Assembly (NCBI GenBank): GCA_037954235.1
Contig: JBBMOA010000020.1
Coordinates: 17,000,177 to 17,064,176, forward strand
DNA: 64,000 bases
DNA from: Aulostomus chinensis
Lineage: Eukaryota > Chordata > Actinopteri > Syngnathiformes > Aulostomidae
Direction of reading: 5' to 3'
The notes beneath the pieces were generated by a model. That model saw only the letters and a list, made by a program, of their open reading frames with translations. It had not been told where the DNA came from and did not search any database. Below, piece by piece: positions 26,636 through 42,142 of the stretch (the stretch's first letter is position 1; every line of letters begins with the position of its first letter). A program made the position numbers and the translations under genes.

Positions 26636-29589
26636 ATATTCTGGGTATATCAAAACAAAATGTACATTATCCTTAACATTGTTCTAATATTGAAATATAT
26701 ACCCGTTTATATTGGTAATATATATTTTGCCTTTCAGTAAATGTTTCCATAGTGATGATGTCAACTGGCAGGCCTGGTGATTTATTTGCCGGGTGTCTGC
26801 CAAAACAAAATGGGGATGTGACCAACTCACACAAAGCATTGCATAATATGTTCTTGCAGTGGTTCTTGCAGCATACCAAAATGTCATAATGGTTCCAGAA
26901 CCATGTGACAATCCAGCCATCAATAAGATCACATGTTCCAGTACCCAGTGTTCTAGAACTCTTTGTATTATAACCACCACAAGCGGCAATGAAGAATATC
27001 TCAATGTAGTGTGGAGAAGCTGAGTCGTTCACATTCCAGTAACTGCACAGCCAAAGCACCGTTTTATGACTGAATGTGCGAATACATATTCACATTCACG
27101 CCCACCAAAATCATGCAAACTCTAAATCAGCTGCTTACAAGCAGCACTCGAGGGCAGCAGCAGCGTTACTTGACAGGTGGAGCAGAGATGTGGACCAACT
27201 GGTTTCCACGAGTTCCCCTCTTCTCTTGCACAGCAAAACAAATAGAGTACAAATTAAACCAATCTCACAACAAACAAACTGCAGATCAGTAGGACAGTAG
27301 CAACATGACAGCGGTTCTCAACCTGAGGTTCTGGAGGTCCACAGGGGTCACAAGGTTTTTTTTTTTTCAGGGCTGCCAAATGGCAAAAGAAAAAATTGAA
27401 TTTTGAACCATTCTACTGCCTGTACCAGTGGAGTAGTTTATCTTGTCAGAGACTTTTAATGAGTGTGAGTGCACTTAAAAACTAACAAATCTGGTCTAAA
27501 ACTATAAAAAAAATCTTTAAAACCAATTCTGTTCTGTTTTACATGTTAACAGACCCAGTAAGCACTTATTGAGAGTGATGGTGCAATTATTGAAAAATGA
27601 ATCTAAAATACTAAAGGCAGAATGGAATACATATTTCTCTCTGAGGGCAAAAAAGTACGGTAGTCTGGTACGTGAACGCCAGTCTGATTATACTGGAGTG
27701 AGTCATTGCTATTAGAGGTGAAAACACTGAATTCAAGCTCTTAAAAAGCCTCAGAGGTAGTAGATGTGGGGTTCATTTGATGGTGTAGCAGCTTTTCATC
27801 AGACCTATCATTCTAGTTCTATCATCACATTCACTGATGATTGAGAACACTATAATTATGGCGTTGTGGGTTTTTTTTTGTATTTTTTTTTTAAGTTTGA
27901 AATGGCAGCTGGGACTCGAGTTATTTACACATTACCGAAGCTTCCTGGGGACGTTTAATACCTTTATCAAAAAGAGAAACTGAACAGCTGATATGAAACA
28001 AAGTATTTATATTCAAGGCTGCAAAGGAGCATAATATTTATTTATGCTACATGGTCCTTGAAAATGTCTTAAGATTAGTCCTTTGAAACCATGTCCAAGA
28101 TAAAGACACACCCTAAGCAGGGTAACTAAAAGATAAAGATTTAAGACAGAGCGTTCTGCAGCGTGAACACAGCGGTGATGTGATGACTTTGGAAACTATG
28201 TTAAGATCACTTTCAAAGGCTGTTAGCTTTAGGAAGGAACTCACTTCCTGAGATAGTGAATCTAATATCTAGGAATTCTAGCACGTTACATCTTAAAACT
28301 CAACCTAAAGAGAGGGGCGTGTGATCAGAAAAAAAATGTCAATTCATCTCTGGTCCTCCAGGATATGACATCAATCCAGTTGTAGCGTAAACAGTACCAT
28401 ATTGCGCCATTCTAGTTTTTCTTCTGATCTTGACTCATCAACTTTATATTTGAAGTTTCCCCAACTGTGTCTTATTACATGTTAAATTCTCGATAGTTCC
28501 TTGAGTTCATCTGTTCCGTTTTCACATGTGGCTTTAACAGAGACAAGATGTTTCTCCAAACATCAAAAAAATGCAGTAAAAATACTGTAAAATATGTTCA
28601 GTTGACATAGATTTGACTGTATGAACTAAGATACTTGTAATCTTGTGCGCTTCTGAGTCTTCTGTTAGCTTTAACCTGAGGATTTAAGGGCTGCATCACC
28701 TCTGCTGTTCCAGAGTCAGTGTTGAATTCGTTGTTATTATAGTCAATACTGGATTATGTGAAGATTTAATCTGATCTCAGGTCTGTGTTTAAAATTACCA
28801 CCTTGAGCATGGGATTAGATTGTGTAACTGATGTTTGTAAGGGATCAGTGACAGGAAATATTATCAACTCGACACACCCAGAGTTTCTGTAAAATACAAC
28901 AAATTTACTAAGGACATTCTGTGGTTTCCTTGAACTTAATCTGACCTGTCCTGCTTTCAATGTTCAGGTTGATTTTTTTATCAAATTAAGATTAAAAGAG
29001 TGTTTTCTTTCATCCTAGTTCTTGACTAGGTAGCCAAACGATTTTAAGCGCATAAATAAATCATTCTCATTGCACAGGTGACATGTCTTAAAATGCATGC
29101 TTGCAGTGTAAAGGTCAGAAGAGGTCAAACTTAATTTTAAATTAATAGCTCTGTCGTGAGGTCAATAAATCTCAGAGCTCATAAACGGGACAGAATTCCC
29201 GAAGTCAAAATTGATTTTTTTTTTTTTAACCATCATGGAGTCAGCACTGTTCCAGACCACTGGAGCAACGCGACGTGAAAGCCACCATTTATGTATTTCC
29301 TTTTTTACATTCCTTTCCAGAGCAAAAAGAATGATTCTGCAGAGTGAACAGATTTGCATTTTTATGACAATCCTTCCCGTCTGTTTTTTGTTTTTTTTTT
29401 GCAAAAAGCCATTCTAAGAAACGGCTAACAGAAATGACAAATATAAATTTGAAAAATAAATAAAATAACTTTCCTTTTTAAATTGAATTTATTCTGTATA
29501 GATTAAAAATGAAATTGATTAATTCAATTAATCTCGAAGATTAACATATTCTTTTCTTTGTTTTATTTGTTCTCCCTGCGAACTGACTC

Positions 29590-29960
29590 TTCCCATCAGC
29601 ATGACGCCGCCGTGTAATGAAAGCCTTTAAATGTAAAGAGCGATAAACACAATCCCTCAGATCGCTCTTGAGGCTGGAAGACGGGAGGGGCAGCGGTGGG
29701 GTGGTGGCCTCCATTACCATAGCAACAGGTCTCCATGTGGTACCGTGTTATGGTGTTTTTGGCCCTGTGCCCAACAGCCCCCCCCCCCCCCTTCTTTATG
29801 TCTCGTCTTTCACTTTCTGCCGTGTTCCCTGTAAAGCTGCTCACTATGTGAATCTGATTACACGATGACGAACAAAACACTCGGGGTCCAGGGCGACCGA
29901 GGAAGCTCTCTGATTGGTTGACGGGACTCAACCTTGTAAGTGTCTTACATAAGAGGTAAG
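29590..29960. promoter_or_regulatory. Candidate regulatory block with RFX X-box-like motif
   Basis: GC-richer than its AT-rich flanks. At 29713-29726 it reads ATTACCATAGCAAC, close to the X-box bound by RFX factors. It also has CTGATTGGTTGAC (CCAAT on the minus strand) near 29910. No ORF or repeat explains it; function is inferred from texture and motif. Confidence 0.3.
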
Positions 29961-30429
29961 GTCTCCTTCACTAGAGAAGAAAGAAGTGAAGGCCCCCTTC
30001 AGGGGGATCTATGTTTTTGTTTGAAGCCACATGCCCCTCCTGTGCCTCTTCTTGGAAAGCCTCGAGACGCACAAACGGTCTGAAAGTTTTGGACACGTTC
30101 TCATCTAGTCATTCATTCACGTGCGTAAACGCGAATGAAAAAAAACAGACAAACAAACTATTGCATTTCATTAGGATTTTCACCAGATCCCAAAATATGT
30201 TTCATATATTTATTTGAAGTGAAATAGACATGATCCCCAGATTCGAATTTAAGCTTCAAAAAGTCAGTGTTGACAAGTTTGATTAAGGTACTTTGAGTCC
30301 TTTTCCGTGCGGTGGTGTAATGTTCTCCTCGTACGAGCGAGCTAAACAAAGATAAGAGATTTGTAATTTTTCCCTCCGGCTGGAGCGAAAAAGAAGAAAA
30401 AAAAACAGCTGCACATTTCACATTCAGAG

Positions 30430-30760
30430 AGGCGAGCGTGCTCCTCGGTCCCGGCGTCTCACCTTACTCAACACTGAATTCAGCTGAATCAAACAAACTG
30501 GGCCCGTACCCCTCGCCCCTCTAAGCTGCCTCTCTGCTGGACCGCAAAACAACAACAACAAAAAAAACCTCACAAGGTCACCCAGCTGAAATTACTGACA
30601 CAGAAAAATGGAGGAAAGGCTGCCATGCATGCGGAGGAAAATGCTGCTCTCTGGGTTCCAATTTATGATCCCATTTGGTTTCGATAACGCAGCAGCTGTG
30701 CTTTAGTGCCTGTATTGATGTGCTGAGACATTTCTCTTGTCTCGGCTTTGCGCGTAAATG
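30430..30760. promoter_or_regulatory. Candidate conserved non-coding block
   Basis: Unique sequence with dense transcription-factor-like words (CATGCATGCGG, ATTTATGATCC, GATAACGCAGCAGCTG). It contains no ORF of note and no simple repeats. Confidence 0.2.
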
Positions 30761-31567
30761 TTCTCGCTGCGTTTTTCTGCATTAGAAACTGAAACATATA
30801 TTCGATCATTTCAGGTTAAATACTTATAAACATGCATCAATTAGAGGTAAAAAGAGCCCCCTTCAAAAAAAAAAAAAATGCAGCTCATTCTCATTCACAA
30901 CTGTACAAAATGGTTCCTCATACGTCAGCTCACTCTTTTCTCCTTTTTCCATGTCATGTGATCCTACTTGGGCTTTTTACATGATTCTCCAGCACACACC
31001 CAAATAAGGATATGTTTAGCAAATCTTTTTTTTTTTTAATTTGCACCAATTATGGACAAAATTATCCATTTCTTTTCATCTAAAGTTCTATTTTACCACA
31101 TAGAAATCGCCTTGCCAGCGCCGGCTCTGGCTCCTAGTTCAGACAGCACAGTGTCAGCGGATGAAGACATTCTCATATTTCTCTTTTCAGCATTGAGACC
31201 ATGGGGGTTTCAGCTTGTTCAGAACAGAACGCAACCCGACACTCCATAAAGGTCAAATTTAACATTTCTATTTGGAGGTCAATTCTGCAAATTACAAACT
31301 TTACAGAACGCACACACACCCCCCCCCCCCCCCATCACTGTAAGACAGACTGCTTATGTAAATGACAACTCAATAAGACTCACTGCTGTTGCTTTGACAA
31401 CAGGGCCGATCAATCCCTTCACCATTGGCTCTTTACAGTAAACCAAACTCAGGATCAAAGAGTTCACAGCGGAACTATAGGACGTGTTGCTCGTCCAAGA
31501 GCTATAGTTTCATACCTTAATCCCAAAAATAAAAAGGTCAGGCAGATGTATGTGGAAAAAAAAAGTT

Positions 31568-31573
31568 TTTATT
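31568..31573 (-). terminator. tdh: Candidate tdh polyadenylation signal
   Basis: AATAAA on the minus strand about 940 bases after the tdh stop. Location is plausible but untested. Confidence 0.25.
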
Positions 31574-32510
31574 TTCAAAGCTGAGATTGTAACAGCACAG
31601 AATGAATCACCCGATGCGTCGCTTTTATAGAACGTTGAAACACGGAAAAACCACCGAACGTGGTTAAAAGTACCCTACATGTGGCGAACGGTGTCACATT
31701 TCCCCTTTTTATGCATTACAAATAAATCCCATGAAGTTGATGAAAAAAAAAAAAAATCTTAACAAAAACCCAAACAAAACACTGAAGTTTTTAATGCTTT
31801 CACGTGAATAGACAGAATAAATAAAGCTGTGGAATAAACAGAAGAACAATTCTTTGAGATGTATTGTGACGTTATCACCCCCCCCCCCTCCAACAACGTA
31901 AAGTGATTAGGGTTGTTTCCATGTCAGTAATTTTAAATAGAAATTCATCTAAAGTGCATCAAAAAGAACACAATTTATTTTTCCATACTCCCAAATCCAA
32001 AGTCAATAGTCTCAGGAGCTTTAAAGGCCCTGAATTTAGAAAATCCTTTGCAAAAAGAACCTGGATAGATTTAGATTTCCAAAGACAAAAAGCAGTAGAA
32101 AGGTTTTGCAGAGTCACAATCCTAAATTCCCCCCGCCTGTTTCACTTTTGTTTGCTCAGAAATTTGGTGTGGAATTCAGCAACATGCAAGTCATCTTCCC
32201 TTTCAACAGCCACATCGAGACACATAGACGTATATCCCTGATAACGACCTTCCACTAACAGACTGCTGCTCTTCACCTAAATCCCCCCCCCCCCCACTAG
32301 CAGAAAAAGGCCAGGAGAGTAAAGCCGGGTTGATTAGACAGGAGCAGGGAGGGATTGTCTAGCCCGCGTTGACCGTTTACGTCCTTGCACACGCAGGGCA
32401 AGCAGAGCCCTTCGGGTTTACAGAGAGAACGACTATGTACAGACCGTGTTCCTCTATTCTCTTTGGTCAGTCTTTACATTATGTACAAAGAAGAAGTGGC
32501 TTGTGCCGAC

Positions 32511-35224
<2,714 letters not shown>

Positions 35225-35371
35225 GTTGGTACCTGTGGGTGGGAACAGGGCACCAGAGTTGGTGGAATTCAGTGTTGTTTATAATCAATGGAGCATTGGA
35301 GTGGAATCAGGCAGGTTTAAGTCAGCCAGACTAAGACTAATATTTGCCTGCCATCATCTACATTTTTTTTA

Positions 35372-35386
35372 GGGGGGGGGGGGGGG
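35372..35386. repeat. Poly-G run (15 bases) followed by CGG repeats
   Basis: Fifteen G followed by CGGCGGCGGC, between the tdh start exon and its upstream exon. Confidence 0.95.
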
Positions 35387-35882
35387 CGGCGGCGGCAGAA
35401 AACAAGTTTTGTGTCAAGAAATTCCAACTCTTTTCCAGACCTCTGACGCCAGACAGACAGACAAAACTGGCCATTCATGAGAGTTAAGATTTAATTTGGG
35501 CCTGCAACCAAGTAAAACTGGGAATAGTGACCAATCCAGAGAGTGATTACAGAATGAACTAACGTGTCAGCAGGGAAGACACGTAGGCGCAACAACAAGA
35601 AGCTCCGCAGCCCCAACAACCAAAAATCACAATGGAACGTTACTAAAAAAACCTGTTTACATCCTGTTTTTCTCCCTTAAAAAACAACAACAACCATACA
35701 AACACAACACGGAACACACACAGCCTGAAGGCTCTTAAAATAAGTCCTTTTATGCACCCGCATCTTTAGCTATTCCTACAAAAATGACAGCTTTAAGACG
35801 ACATTTTAAATCAGAGGAGCTGCCACGACTTTTACACTTTTCTTCTTCTTCTTGCATTTCATCACTTTAGAAGCGTACTTAC

Positions 35883-35908
35883 CGAGTGCTACAAGCTTCC
35901 CTAAAAAG
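35883..35908 (-). other. tdh: Candidate tdh proximal non-coding exon 1
   Basis: A strong donor (CTCG|GTAAGTAC) ends this stretch at 35883. A TATAAG motif at 35934-35939 would place transcription start near 35907. A pyrimidine tract plus AG (CCTTCCTTTTTAG) just upstream means it could instead be an 18-base internal exon. Confidence 0.4.
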
Positions 35909-36071
35909 GAAGGATCGAAGTAACTTGAGGGTACTTATACTGCCCTGCCTTCAGCTAGAGCCAATCAGAGAGAGGGCGTACTGACGTGCAGCCGCAGACG
36001 AAAACACTGCCAACAATGCTAACAAGATTGGAGACCTTTTGCGTTTAAAAATGATATACATTTTAAAGATG

Positions 36072-36142
36072 ATATCTATATATATCTATATATATCTCTA
36101 TATATCTATATATATCTATATATATCTATATCTATATATATA
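36072..36142. repeat. TATATATC-type tandem repeat
   Basis: AT-rich tandem array of TATATATCTATA-like 12-base units, five to six copies with small changes. Confidence 0.9.
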
Positions 36143-36756
36143 GTTGGACAATTTTAAGTTAAGTGCATATTAGTCGAATTTGTGTAATAAAATGCAAATT
36201 CATCGTGCTTTTTAGATAATTGTGTTATTTCATTGTAGACACCATCCAAGTTTACATAAGCAGAAACAAAATAACTTGCGTAAATCCCCTTTTCAACATT
36301 TCAAGCCCCCCCCGCCATGTGCTCGCCAATGTTATGCCAACATGGCTAAACGTATACAGAAGTCAGTTGTGTAACAGGGGGGCTCGGGCTGCTCCCCTCT
36401 CCGTGCGTCACAGTGGGTCTTATGTCTTAACTGTCGCCTCCGTAAATACCCGCCGGGCAGCGCCCCTGGACTCAACGTCCTCCAAGCCTCACGGACGACG
36501 AATGATTGAATCGATATTTGACTTATTTCACAATCTGAGGGAAGCGAACGGACATCCGTGTCAGCAGGCCAGTGTGCTTGAGCGAGGCTCTCTTGGCGCC
36601 CCGCCTGACACGTTCACAAGCGCCCGTCTGATAACTAGGCGCCCCCACGCGACGTTAACTGAAATCCGCCCGACCAAAAAGGCGAGAAAACGTGCGAGAA
36701 AACGGCTCCTCCTTTCCCTGAGAGTGAGAAATGTGTCGCCGTTTGATTGTGTGTGC

Positions 36757-36787
<31 letters not shown>

Positions 36788-36881
36788 CAGCGCTTCATGA
36801 ATGCAAGCAGGATACTACGGAGGTGAACGATATCTTAAAGAGCTAGCATCTACAAGGCTAGAAACATGTTAGCTTACTTAC

Positions 36882-37122
36882 CGGTAGATTTAGTGTTTTA
36901 CGCAGAAAAAACTAAATCCGTTAATGAATAAATAAGAAGCGGATCCAGTCGCCTTCAGCTCCGTGGAGTGATGCTTGTGTTATCTCCGGTAAGTGTTGCA
37001 TCAGCTGCGTCTTCAAGTTATATATCAGCGGCCATCTGGCTGCTAGAGGAGCCGGCTTTCCTCGGATTGGCCGAGCCCCGGAGGTGCGGTGCTCCTCCAC
37101 AGACCACGCCCACACGACGTCA
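36882..37122 (-). promoter_or_regulatory. tdh: Candidate distal promoter and first exon for tdh
   Basis: On the minus strand, promoter words occur in order: TGACGTCG (CRE-like, 37115-37122), GGGCGTGG (GC/KLF box, 37104-37111) and CCAAT (37066-37070). About 185 bases further downstream is a consensus donor, ACCG|GTAAGTAAG (exon edge 36882). This is the layout of a TATA-less promoter with a non-coding first exon pointing towards tdh. Inference from sequence only. Confidence 0.45.
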
Positions 37123-37649
37123 CCGCTTGCCGTCGCACGGCAGCTCACTGCATCCATTCACCCATGGCTTTTACTTGTTTACTCCCCTTAAGAAGTTGTT
37201 TTAGGCAGAAGTCGACCGAACCATGTGATTAATACTGCGTTTCGCCAGGGTGTTGAAATAAAGTACTCACCACGCTGATGAGATCATTCTGGGAAGAACT
37301 TTGCAGTTTCATTATCCGTGAGATTTTAAGATATGCAGAGTTAAGTAAGAACGGGTTATATATTGATAAATTACATTCTATGTGTCGGTTATTCTTCATA
37401 AATTGTACTGCAAAGTACAAACAAAATCCAGTTTGGTTGAGTTTCTGAAATACGTGAACACTGTTTGAAACTGTTAAAAGCATACATAACTGTATTCAGC
37501 GTAACTTTGTTGTACACATTGTATCTTTGGCTGTTGGTGGTTTATATTCTGTTTAAATACTGCTTACATTTATACATGTATGTTCGTTCATTAATAAAAT
37601 ACCAAAAATTCCTTTAAAAAATTATATGATATATAAATTATATATCACT

Positions 37650-37651
<2 letters not shown>

Positions 37652-37705
<54 letters not shown>
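37652..37705. repeat. Compound (CT)n(AT)n microsatellite
   Basis: CT dinucleotides at 37652-37680 pass directly into AT dinucleotides at 37681-37705. A poly-T run follows near 37753. Confidence 0.95.
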
Positions 37706-38907
37706 AATTAGAACTATTTTCTGCATTTGTAAGAGGCCAAAGGGTTGCTAGCTTTTTTTTTTTTTTTTTTTAAATCAGGCACTAATTCTAGCTTCAAACA
37801 GTGATGACCAGGACCCCCCGAGAGAGGGAGGTGAAACCAGATTATTTAAGAATTTAACATGTCGTGCAGATTAATATTTATACACCTCTGTGCAAGTATC
37901 ACCTCTTGTTGCCACCAGTTGGTGCTGGCGAACACAAGCTTACGATATACTTCCCTTTTTTCTTTTTTCTTTTTTTTTTAAAAAAAAAAAAGAAAAACCC
38001 AAAAGAAAAACCTCAGTCTTCACAGTAACCCGCCACCTAATTATTAAGACATTTCTCACCAAATTTGAGCCGGTCACCTGGAGGGAGGAGCACATCAAAG
38101 TGTTACAAAAGTGTCGTTTCCTGTGGCCACTAGGAGGCACTGTGTCGAATCTGATCTGCGGTGTAACAGGTTCTTCTTTGACCCATTTGAAACCCCTCTA
38201 CCATGTTTGGTGAAAATCAGCCTCATAGCTTTTGTGTAATCTTGCTAAAAGATAGTCAAAGGAAAAACAGGAACTCTTTGGTGGAGATACTACTCCCTCA
38301 GATTTTCTAAACTTGTGAAATGTTTAGGATGTTAAATATGGCTCTTGAGCAACCACAACCGTACCCACATTCAACTGGACATATGTAGAATGTATTCTGT
38401 TGCTGGTACTCTGTCCGTGTCCTCTTCACTTTTGCACCTGCTAACGGCGCCTAGCTTCTAAACTAGCATTCTTGCTAACTCCAGCATGTTTACACTGATA
38501 TTAATTCATGTGTTCTTATGTGCCCCATTCAAATGCATTAAAAATCTAAATCGGCAGTGAGTAACTGAAGCTTAGCAGTTGATAAGCATTCGTGTAACCA
38601 AAACTAGTTCCGTGATTTGATGAGTATCTTTTCACACACTGGAACCATTGTGTCGACACAGTAAAGGGCGGTGAAACACTGCCTCTGATTTCAGTTTAAA
38701 CAAGTATGGATAGCTGTGACTGGAACAGAGGGCTCAAGGTTGTCTTCGCCGTTGTCATCGCGATAATGCATCAACGAGCTTGGAATGTGTAGATAAAAGT
38801 ATGTGATAAAACTGAGTGTGCTCGTGCAACTTTGCCAGACTTCCTGCAGTGCATCATTCTGAGTTCCCAGACTTAATTAAACTGTATGAACATAAATTGA
38901 CAGCCTG

Positions 38908-39152
38908 TCTGTCCTTGTCTCTGCCCTGCTCTCTCGCTCTCTTTCTCCCCAACGGGTAAAAGCAGACGTCGGTTCCCATCGCGCCCCGATCTGCTCGACG
39001 TTCCTGCCTGTTAAGAGACAGTTTTCGTCGCCGCTCATGGAGAATTGTTGGGTGTAAATTCATTGAAGGAGTGTGGTGCTAAACCTGCTCTACTTGTAAA
39101 ATGTCATGAGAGAACTTTTGTTGTGTTTTGGCACTGTACAAATAAAACTGAC
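38908..39152 (+). mobile_element. Short retroposon copy with 11-bp target-site duplication
   Basis: Starts with a CTCTCTCGCTCTCTTTCT-type stretch, then GACGTTCCTGCCTGTTAAG, ATGGAGAATTGTTGGGTGTA, and ends TTTTGGCACTGTACAAATAA AACTGAC. The word TTGACAGCCTG occurs at 38897-38907 and again at 39153-39163, flanking the element exactly. The interior matches the inverse of 34069-34247. It is about 245 bases, so either a SINE or a 5'-truncated LINE; the family name is uncertain. Confidence 0.8.
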
Positions 39153-42128
39153 TTGACAGCCTGACAAACTCCACTCAACAAAGACATCCTGATGAGGAAG
39201 TTAGCTTCTTTTCTGTGATCACATGGTTGACACTCAAGAGCTGAGATGCTAACTCTGTAATGGCGTGGAGTTTGCCTGGCGGTCAGGCTATGTTCATTTC
39301 ATTTGGAGGACAGGGCTGTGAAAAAAAAAAAAAAACGACAACGTTGCTTTCTAAAAGGGATAGTTCACTCAAAAATGAAAATCCAGTGAAAACATTGTGT
39401 CCCGGTTGGGCGCAACAAGCCACAGTGATTCTAAAAACATGGCATCAGGGACATTTGTTCAAAACAACCTGGCATGTTGAAGCTTCAGGTGAGCCTTACG
39501 GAAGCATTTTATGGTTTTAGTAAGTAAAGTGACGTTTGAACAGTAGGACGTTATTGCAAAATAAAAGAAACTAATATGTTCCTTTGATAAAGGATATTTA
39601 TCAAAGGAACAAGTATATATACGCCTTCTGTTTGACTTTGATGGTTTGTTTGCAGTAGATAGAGGAAGGCCGTATAGGCTGACAATGTGTACAGCAGAGG
39701 GTGGGCTTCAGGTCCGTGCTGGTGTGTGAGTGGTAGACTGGAGCACACCCCTACATCTGTCGTCACTGGGAAGGGTACGACTTCCTCAAAAACAAGTTAA
39801 TGTGTAATCTGACACACTTTAACTTAATAACAAAGCAATGATCTATCGGGGAACGGCTCCATATCTTGTGTGTGAGCGTTTGTTTGTGTTCTCGTTCAAT
39901 GTCAGTTATTTAACAGGGATAAAATACATGAGTTTGATTCAACAGTGTTGTAACCTTCATCGCCACTAGGTACTTAAGCAAAGGAACACACAGTTCTTCA
40001 TTGTCTCCCGAGGCTTTCATGGCATTTAGTGTGATTAGTGTGAGCACAGCTGACTGCCAAGAATCAGACGAGTGACAGACAACGCTGCATTAATATGGGG
40101 ACAAAAGAGAGGCTGCACTGTAACACCGCGCGCTATCACGTTTCCTGGTAGCAGCTGATGCTTGGCTATATATGACACAGTCAGATGGTCGGACGCTCGC
40201 TTACATTCCTTGTCCGGTTATCTTTTGCGTCACAGCATTGACTTTATGAGGTGGCTGGCTGCTAATCGCTGGGCGAGCCTTATGAGGACACCGCCACCGG
40301 CCACCGCAGAGGAGAGCCGCTTCTAAATCACATGCAAAGAAAACCTAGTTTGTTTTGGTTGTTTTTTTTTAAGTAGTTACACTTGAGGGTTAGCTCATGA
40401 CAGAACAGTCGAGCAGTTTAAGTCAGCACATTTTCACATTTGATTGAAAAAAAAAAAAGCACAGACATTAAAGCTGCATGAGTTTACTTTTTAAAATGAA
40501 ACATTCTCATTTTTCTTTTGATGAGTTTATGACGTCTTTCCAAGAACCCCCCCCCCCCCCAAAAAAAAACCCATCGATTGCAGCTTTAACATTTAGATTG
40601 AGAGCCAACCCAGAGTTACACTGCATCATATACCGTATCATTCTGGTTATCGTGTCACTTTTATTTATGACACATTAACATTAGAAACATTAATCTGATG
40701 AAGTGTTACAACACGAAGACAGGGACTGATCCCTTCGATCAGAGCTGCCCAAAGTGGTGCTGGGGGACCAGATCAGGCCCACAACAGTTCAAAAAATAAA
40801 TACCCAATTAAAACTATTATTTTAAATACAGGTGTAATAATAATGAAAAAAAAAAAAACTTTTTGTGCGGTAACAAATGCTCTTTGAATATGAAGGATCC
40901 CTAATAATCTATTATTTCTGTATAATCTGATCAGGCAGCAGAGGGACACTTTGCACAGGACATCAGTTTTGCATGCATACTGTTTGGCGACAGTGGCGTT
41001 ATTATTATTAAAACAATACAATTAATTTTTTAAAAATTAAAAAGTGTTTGCTATTACACTGCCACAGCACACACAACCCCCCCCCCCCCCTCCATTTTTG
41101 GCCCTGTCTTTAGACACACTTGAAATAACTACTCAAACATCATTTTGGGTTTTACAGATTATTTTTAATGCCTTTTGAACTTAAAAAAAACAGCAATGAT
41201 TGATATATGATATATCTTTACAGATATCTGGTGAGTACTTACAACTTGTCATTTTAACATACAAAAAAGATCAATTTTCTTCAGTGCCAACAAGCGTTAA
41301 CATTGACAAGAGATTGAAAGACGACGCTGCCTAATGCAAGAAGAGGAAGGCTGTACAATTACACCACTACCTTGATGTAACTGGCTTCTAGTCATGCAGA
41401 AACACAGAAGTGAAGTAAAGTGCCTTATTTGGGCCAAACAATGTATTTAGTGCATAATTGACATATTAAAATTTCCCTTTCTCATGCAGTTTAATGTAGT
41501 GGTGAGATTATTACATCATTCGTGAAGCAGAATTGGCGAGGAGTTCTAAGAAAATGAGGTGACGAACGGATCAAAGCGTTGAAATGTGGCCGAACATTGT
41601 AGAACGCCACCATTCAGCATAAAGTGTCGAGATTTCCTCGGAGCGTGATTCCACAGTGAGCACGCTTGCGAGATGATCCACGCGTCTCTGCGTCGGGATC
41701 GTTTTGATTGTGTTGAGTTTAGCGTCTGTGGCTCATTCTTCAAGGAAAGAACATTCAAGCGTTAAGTAACACCATGAATGATTCCACCTGCTTCTCCTGG
41801 CTGAGCTAATGGCTGAAAAATTGACGGTGATGGAAGATTAAAAAAAAAAAGCAACAACCCTCAAATGAAAAGTATTTCACCTGGATATATTGGCAAATAT
41901 TCACATATACATTAAGGCATTTATTGTCCAATATGGCAGCAACTGGTGAGTACGAATAACAAGAAGCTAATTACAAGAATATTTTAATCGCATATAGATT
42001 TGCTGAAATGCCTGTCATTTAATCTTTAACAACAAAAGAGCAGACGATCAGTTTGTTCAACATGTAAACACACTAAAAAGGGCTTTTAGTGCTGTATGTA
42101 TTTTCTTGAAGAAGACAACATGGCCAGC

Positions 42129-42142
42129 ATAACCATGGCAAC
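42129..42142. promoter_or_regulatory. RFX X-box-like motif
   Basis: Reads ATAACCATGGCAAC, a near-palindromic match to the RFX site (RTNACC-N-RGCAAC type). It stands in non-coding DNA about 1.7 kb beyond the mtmr9 stop. Confidence 0.35.

Larger units (their letters stand above)
26250..32510. other. Intergenic region between pinx1 and tdh
   Basis: Holds the pinx1 promoter side, a compound GT/GCGT repeat (26551-26635), AT-rich sequence from 27300 to 29560, two GC-richer unique blocks (29590-29960, 30430-30760), poly-C runs (31319-31333, 32283-32295) and the presumed tdh 3' UTR. I see no coding exon. Confidence 0.6.

Noticed and set aside
29596..29931. 111-codon minus-strand frame in the pinx1-tdh gap
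   Set aside because: No recognisable domain and it crosses a poly-C run. The block is more likely regulatory than coding.
36220..36846. 208-codon plus-strand open frame in the GC-rich DNA above tdh
   Set aside because: It begins at TTG; the first in-frame ATG is near 36334. It runs through a GT microsatellite read as alternating Val-Cys and resembles no family I know. Probably chance openness of GC-rich DNA, though RNA data could reopen it.
38748..38765. GCCGTTGTCATCGCGAT resembling part of miR-598
   Set aside because: The match is only to a short core, it lies far from xkr6, and I see no hairpin partner.
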